Assembly (NCBI RefSeq): GCF_947179165.1
Contig: NC_077245.1
Coordinates: forward strand, 23,163,740-23,227,739
Length of the DNA: 64,000 nucleotides
DNA from: Solanum dulcamara
Lineage: Eukaryota > Streptophyta > Magnoliopsida > Solanales > Solanaceae
Direction: 5' to 3'
Made by a program: the position numbers and the translations under genes. Positions 59,225-64,000 of this stretch are shown here, in pieces. A model generated the notes under the pieces. The model was not told the DNA's origin. It saw only the letters and a program-made list of their open reading frames with translations, and searched no databases. Numbering within the stretch: position 1 is the stretch's first letter; each line of letters starts with the position of its first letter.

Positions 59225-59752
59225 CTACCAGCACTAACAATTGCTTCCTTCACTCACTTGCACATAGATCACTTGTTAAGATTAGGAACCTATTTGAGTC
59301 TGAGTTCCCACTAAGTAGATACAGGATTAACAATTGTGTTTCTTGTCCAGTAAGGCAGAGCTATTTTCTTCAGGTTAGAATTTTTCTTTGATTTTGACCT
59401 AGGACCAGGTCCAACTTTCAATTGCTTTTTCTATTGAGAATATTTTTAAAAACTTTCTTCAGCTCTTTTCAAGGCCGGTCAATCTCTATTGAGATGTCCA
59501 ATTCTACCACAGTGAGTGCACAATAAGTTATCAGACACAGACACGTACTTGCTATGAGGATTGAAAAAGAATTTCAATTTTGAACACCCAAGACCCTTTC
59601 CATCATTTTGTCCTTGATTAGTTAGGTTTGCCAATATTTTGGAAGAGTTGGCCCATTTCAGAGACTGTCCAACTCTTTCTTGATTTAAACCAGGTCCCTT
59701 TCCAACTGAAGATTTTTCTCTAGTGACAAGGCTAACTTCAATTCAGAATTTT

Positions 59753-59998
59753 TCAAACGTTCTTCAAATTCCAGCTCAACTTTGTTAGCCTTACCAATTT
59801 GATATGAGTTATAGAGTTTTTCTTCAATATTTCATTGAGATCATTATTTTTAGCATCTAACAAAATAATTTTTTCTTCTAGCTCTGTCATCTGAATAACA
59901 AATGTAATTTTCTCATCTTGAAATATGTCGATGCTGTTGTTCAGAAAATCTTTTTTGACAGTTAACTCACGGAGTGAGTCAATCAAGACACTAGCCAA
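59753..59998 (-). pseudogene. Copia gag C-terminal coiled-coil region
   Basis: Charged heptad-like sequence, including IFQDEKITFVIQMTELEEKI and LLDAKNNDLNEILKKN. It lies between the zinc knuckle and the protease, as in long-gag copia elements. Stops interrupt it on both sides. Confidence 0.55.
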
Positions 59999-60076
59999 AA
60001 TTTTAAGATTTTTGATAGAGTAAAAGTCAAGATTTTCTTTAAGGTCAAGCAGAGTTACCTCTTCATCAGGTTCGTT

Positions 60077-60502
60077 TTAAGATTTTGCCACCAAGGCAAA
60101 CATGCCATCAAACACATCATCATCATTCTTGAAAGACAGCATGGATGCATCCTCCGAATGTTCAGATTCTTCAAAATCACTTGAGGAGTTTTCCAAGACA
60201 GCGAGAGCCTTTTTCACTACATAATCAATTGTTGCTTTTCTTCTTGACTTTTTAGGGACCTGGTCCCTTTTCTTGTCTTTGTCTTCTCCAAATTTGGCAC
60301 ATTCTTTATGCTCTGACTTATGCATAGGGTAATCTCTGATAAAGTGCCCAGGTTTTCCACACTTGTGGCACAAGTCTATGCCATTTGCTAATCTGCTAGT
60401 GTTGTCTTTCTTTATGAATCCGCCATGTTTTCTCATGATTTTGTGAATTTTTTTGGTCAGGTAAGCAAATTGTCCCTCTTTAATATTTGGTGGAGCAACC
60501 AT
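60077..60502 (-). pseudogene. Copia gag zinc-knuckle region
   Basis: 141-codon open stretch. CHKCGKPGHFIRDYP is a CCHC knuckle (Cx2Cx4Hx4C) with the last cysteine replaced by tyrosine. It is preceded by a basic helix (LTKKIHKIMRKHGGF) and followed by a KKSRRK stretch and an acidic tail (SSSDFEESEHSEDASM). The knuckle would bind the element RNA; the lost ligand suggests it no longer can. Confidence 0.85.
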
Positions 60503-60549
60503 CCTTCAACTTGCAGGATCTTCTCTCGGTGTTAACCGTATAGAGAATA

Positions 60550-60566
60550 CCCGCTCTGACACCAAC
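60550..60566 (-). promoter_or_regulatory. Primer-binding site of the copia element
   Basis: The minus strand reads GTTGGTGTCAGAGCGGG directly after the 5' LTR, one transition from TGGTATCAGAGC (initiator tRNA-Met). Confidence 0.85.
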
Positions 60567-61600
60567 TATTAGCTTATACGAGTCTACCACTGTGTCAATG
60601 GATCAGGTCCCTTAATAGAAATGTAACTACTAAAACAAACTAGGGAGTAAAGATAATGCACACAATTTTATGTGAAAAACCTCATTGCTCAAGGAAGGAA
60701 AAACCACGACCTGTTCAACAGGATTTCACCAATCATTCTTCACTAAGATGCAAGAGCAAAGTAGTCTATTACAACCTATTGTAACTAGACATTGATCCTC
60801 TCCACCCCTCGGCTTGCAATACCTCTATTACAAGACTTTGAGCCTAAGCAATATCTCTATTGACCACTACCCCAACTAACTCTAGTTAATGTAGACTTTA
60901 AACACTCCAATCAAGGCTAACTTTAGCAATGACTCGGAAACTAAGCAATAAAAATATTGCCCACTATACCAACTACCTCTAGTTGACATAAACTTCAAAC
61001 ACACCTTTCAAAGCTAACTCTAGCTATGAACTAGATGATAAGGAGTGTAATATGAAATGATCAAGGTTCCTTTATAGCATAGGAACTGATCTTACAATAT
61101 TTAGAGCAAACTATACAAAACTCAAAACCCAAATGAAGATGTTGCAATAATGGATCAGGTCCCTGTTGAATATGAGCAATGTTCTTCCTTGAAATGGCTT
61201 TTGCTTTGTGTATAGACTTGATTTGCAAAAGTTGATGTTGTTCTCTTAATAAGAGAGACAACAAAACATAGGAGCACGCATGGTCGAGGTTTGCCGACAT
61301 TTCTGCGCCTCTGCTGCCGTGCCCACACCCACTGTAGCTTTTTGCAACTTTACAACTGTAGTCCACTTTTTGTTCCGGACAGATATAACGCATGGGATCA
61401 GGTCCCTCTACCAGGTCTCATAGTTTGTTCAATCATCAAACCCAATGTGCACCTCTAGTGTTGTGCCCACTTACTCCTACAACTTTTGTAGCTTTACAGC
61501 TGCACTTCCACTTTTTTGTCTTAGGCCGACGTTACTCATGAAATCAGGCCCCTCTACCAGGTGTCATAGTTTGTTAAATCATCAAAATACAAGTATAACA
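60567..61600 (-). repeat. 5' LTR of the copia element
   Basis: 1034 bp. The minus strand begins TGTTATACTTGTATTTTGAT at 61600 and ends AAGCTAATA, followed by the primer site. Collinear with the 3' LTR apart from the latter's 485-bp duplication. Confidence 0.9.
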
Positions 61601-62400
61601 ATATATATTTAGTATATAAAATCATACCACAATGAAGTGTACCATACATGATCTTAAAACCACCACCTTTTCATGCAAATCAAGATAACAACACCAAAAT
61701 TTCAACTAATAGACCATGCTAGATCTTCAATTTCAGCCGTTAGCTAAATTTACTACAATTTCAACATTCTGTCTTTATTTGTCCTTCAATCCAAACATAT
61801 CAAGAAGAACGAAAAAGTAATCTTAATTTCATTTCTTTGTTTTATCCTTCAATTAAAACAAATTAAAAACAACAAGGGGTATTTGTGACATTTACCCTTG
61901 TTTCTTTCTTTTTTAATTATTATTATTACTGTACTCACTCTGTAACCACCAGAAAAACAATAATCAGGTTTCTCAATTTACTGAACTACTTCTCGATACA
62001 ATAAAAAATAAAATACAAAAAATTCACTTCATCTTTCCTGCGCGGGAATTGAATATTATAAATTTTCAAAACAAATGAGTAAACAAATAGTAGGAAAAAG
62101 CCAGAAAAAAAAAACCAAAAAGGGGAAAAAAAAAACAAAAAACAGAAGAGCATTAAGAAAGCTGAAAAAAGTGATCAAAAAGTCTCATTCTTCCGTTGTT
62201 CCATTTCAGCATATCACATGCGCTCCCCTTCTGGGTCCCTTTAGCTATATTTCAAAAATCTCCCTACGGATAAAAAAAAATCATTTTTTTTCTCCAAAAA
62301 ACCAGCATACATTAAAAAAATATTATTTTTTTTTGAGAAATTTGAATGAATAGAGGCTTCTTGATTCTGGGTTTTGGATATAATTGAGTACTACTTGTTC
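61601..62400. other. Gene-proximal noncoding DNA, promoter candidate
   Basis: AT-rich sequence between the copia element and the FPP gene. TATTATAAATTTTC at 62054-62067 is a possible TATA box for the plus-strand gene. A-rich runs at 62088-62140 give a lysine-rich frame without protein character. I see no other gene. Confidence 0.4.
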
Positions 62401-62516
62401 TCTGACAATTCACAGCACAGATCTTTGACGAGCTGAATTTGTTTATTGCTTCACCAATCTGAAATCTTGAAACCCCAATTCATCTATTATTGGTTTCCCT
62501 GCTTCTTTACAGTAAT
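62400..62516 (+). other. FPP: Probable 5'UTR exon of the FPP gene
   Basis: Placed by inference from splice signals: a good donor (AAT|GTATGTGG) at 62517 pairs with an acceptor ending TATATGCAG at 63129, just before the coding exon. The transcription start is not determined; 62400 is only indicative. Confidence 0.4.
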
Positions 62517-63129
62517 GTATGTGGATTTCTTGTTTCTCTTTCTTCTTTTTTTCATTTTGGGGTTGAAGCAGTAGACTCATTTAATCTGTTTATATTTAAT
62601 CTTGGAGACAATAAACTGAAAATGGGCCAGCAATGGATCTGTTAAAAAATATTCCTTTGTTCCCTTTTGGCTTGGTGTTTTGAGGTCAGGTCATTTTCTA
62701 TTGCAAAAGGAAATGTCACTTTGGTTTGCCATTAATACTTTTGGGTAGAGGGTGTGATTGTGATTTCTGAGTTTTTTGATGGTTTGCTTTAGATGGGGGC
62801 TTCTTGTTTTTCTGATCAAGAGTAATGGTAAAGTTTGGTTTTTGTTTACTTCTCTCTGTAGTTCAATATGCCTATTTTTGAGTTTAGATGGCTAGTTGAG
62901 TGGATTTGAAGGAAAGCTGAATGAACTCGAAGCCAAGTCATATAGTTTTTGTTAAATGACAGTGTGTTTGGACAACTTGTTGTATTCTGTAGGGCATAGG
63001 TATATTAGTTGTTTCTTTGCATTTGGGATGGAGGTTAATGTGAATAAGAGCATCCTCCTCGTATCATATTTTCTGTTGGACTAATGTCTCTCTGTGTTGT
63101 TATTGATTGAGGGTCTCAATTATATGCAG
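62517..63129 (+). other. FPP: Probable intron in the 5'UTR of the FPP gene
   Basis: 613 bases, GT at 62517 and AG at 63128-63129, T-rich as plant introns are. No open frame. The alternative is an unspliced leader. Confidence 0.45.
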
Positions 63130-63155
63130 ATGGACATTGTGCTATGAGCATTTAG
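63130..63155 (+). promoter_or_regulatory. Two overlapping short uORFs before the FPP start
   Basis: uORF1 is ATG-GAC-ATT-GTG-CTA-TGA (63130-63147). uORF2 is ATG-AGC-ATT-TAG (63144-63155), whose ATG overlaps the stop of uORF1 as ATGA. Both lie between the presumed splice acceptor and the main start and could lower translation. This depends on the leader structure being right. Confidence 0.4.
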
Positions 63156-63163
63156 GAGATTAA

Positions 63164-63286
63164 ATGGTTATTGAGATGGAAAAGAGGAAATGGTTGTGGA
63201 AGAGGAAACCTTCCGATAAGAGCCCTGGTGAAACGGAGAGTTCTGGTTCTTTGTCTTCATATTCAGAGAGATACTCCGATGAGCAG
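63164..63286 (+). CDS. FPP: Filament-like plant protein, first coding exon (partial gene)
   Basis: From ATG 63164 the exon encodes 41 residues: MVIE then MEKRKWLWKRKPSDKSPGET, ESSGSLSSYSERYSDEQ. This is the signature N-terminus of filament-like plant proteins (WLWxxKxSxKSPGETESSGS...SxRxSDDQ), long coiled-coil proteins; a tomato member was described as a partner of the nuclear-envelope protein MAF1. The ATG at 63176 is in frame and corresponds to the usual start in the family; 63164 is the first in-frame AUG with a good context (AAATGG). The exon ends CAG|GTAAAAG at 63286 in phase 0, where family members also have an intron. The coiled-coil body lies beyond the window. It is too short to stand out as an open frame. 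Which paralogue it is cannot be told. Confidence 0.85.
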
Positions 63287-64000
63287 GTAAAAGGCAAAAA
63301 GAGAGATTTTTTTTGGTCTTTCAGTTAATTGTGCTGATATGGAATAATCTGAGATCACATGCTTGGAAAAGATAAGCTGCTGTTTTTTTAAATCCTCATA
63401 TTTAATCTTCACTTGCACCCCGGATTTAAAATTGATAATGTTGAGCTAACTATGCAGCTCAAACTCTGACAGCTGAGAGTTGTTCTTCTGCGAGTGCTGT
63501 ATTTGCTTTGTACTTGCATATATAACAGTTTTGATTTATGAAATATTTAAAAGTTCGTTGGTCTTTATTGATCATTATCAGGTTTTCACTATTGGTATTC
63601 AAGTGAGAATATAGTTTTATGCTTTCTGAGTATAAGTGGTAACATTTAATTATTGCAACTCCTAAAATGAGAAAAGAGCAATAATTATAACAGAATATGT
63701 GATTTCATGGATGTGCATTCTCAGCGCATACATATCAGGCCTGCAACAATATTTTCGGGTTCAAGATACTTCTATTGTGTTTGAATGTAATTTGCATGTA
63801 AAACCTGATGTTACTGTGGTCATGTGAAATGGCCTGCAACAAGTCTTGGAATGATAGTTTGTGTGTTGAGGAAGTGTTCTCAACTGTTAGTAGAATATGT
63901 TCTTTAAATGGGAAGACAAGCTTTATTTCCTTACTCGGAATAACTTCTTATAAATGAAGTGTAGAATTGCTAGCCTATTATCATTGCCCTAATTTTTTGT
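63287..64000 (+). other. FPP: FPP intron 1 (continues past the window)
   Basis: Begins GTAAAAGGC. T-rich noncoding sequence without a readable second exon; the expected continuation of the protein is not seen before the window ends. Confidence 0.65.

Larger units (their letters stand above)
53676..61600 (-). mobile_element. Copia element (Sirevirus-like), defective
   Basis: On the minus strand: 5' LTR (61600-60567), tRNA-Met primer site, gag with zinc knuckle, protease, gag-pre-integrase, integrase, RT, RNase H, an extra coiled-coil region, polypurine tract and 3' LTR. The order protease-integrase-RT is diagnostic of copia. The extra region between RNase H and the 3' LTR, a long gag and many copies of a short palindrome suggest the Sirevirus lineage. 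The second half of RT is deleted, and stops and frameshifts are frequent. 7925 bp. Confidence 0.85.

Noticed and set aside
62075..62353. Lysine-rich 92-codon frame before the FPP gene
   Set aside because: Its composition comes from A-runs in the promoter or leader DNA; it has no protein-like pattern.
1..64000. tRNA or rRNA genes
   Set aside because: I looked for them while reading and recognised none. The tRNA-like words are retrotransposon primer sites.

Overview
The window looks like plant nuclear DNA from retrotransposon-rich heterochromatin. It is most likely from a Solanaceae genome (Solanum-like). That is an inference from the repeat style and from the one host gene I recognise; I ran no search. 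Almost all of the 64 kb is nested, broken retrotransposon. The only credible host gene is at the right edge: the first coding exon of a filament-like plant protein (FPP), + strand, from about 63164, with a 5'UTR intron before it.

Layout. 1-3975: end of a Ty3/gypsy chromovirus-type element (minus strand), with an LTR cut by the window edge followed by broken pol. 3976-8676: decayed AT-rich DNA with a copia LTR (6833-7096), a possible gag remnant, small tandem repeats and a trinucleotide microsatellite. 8677-37359: a four-level nest. The outer host is a copia gag on the minus strand, whose two halves lie at 8677-8802 and 36982-37320. A deleted chromovirus (8803-36981, minus strand, target duplication TTCAT) sits inside that gag. 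The chromovirus was then hit by three elements: a LINE in its 3' LTR (9091-10166), a composite gypsy element LTR-internal-LTR-internal-LTR (10584-24547, duplication AGTAA) in its chromodomain, and a long-LTR element without coding capacity (24858-about 36270) in its integrase tail. The composite carries an inverted solo LTR of its own family (19609-22382). The noncoding element carries another solo LTR (30239-32045) and a Mutator-type MITE (34010-34916).

37360-40211: copia LTR sequence, MITEs and a 105-bp minisatellite. 40212-49824: a second noncoding long-LTR element whose internal domain resembles the first, with a 3.6-kb solo LTR (45673-49302, duplication GTTTC) in its 3' LTR. 49825-53670: a LINE fragment, a tandem duplication, an LTR-like stretch and a compound microsatellite. 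53676-61600: a nearly full-length but defective copia element (minus strand, Sirevirus-like, flanked by ATATA). It carries about twenty copies of a short palindrome related to AGGGACCTGGTCCCT in both coding and noncoding parts. 61601-64000: promoter-proximal DNA and the start of the FPP gene.

Every transposon reading frame seen has stops, frameshifts or deletions, so I see no autonomous element. The value of the window is the reconstructable order of insertions and the unusual recombinant structures.
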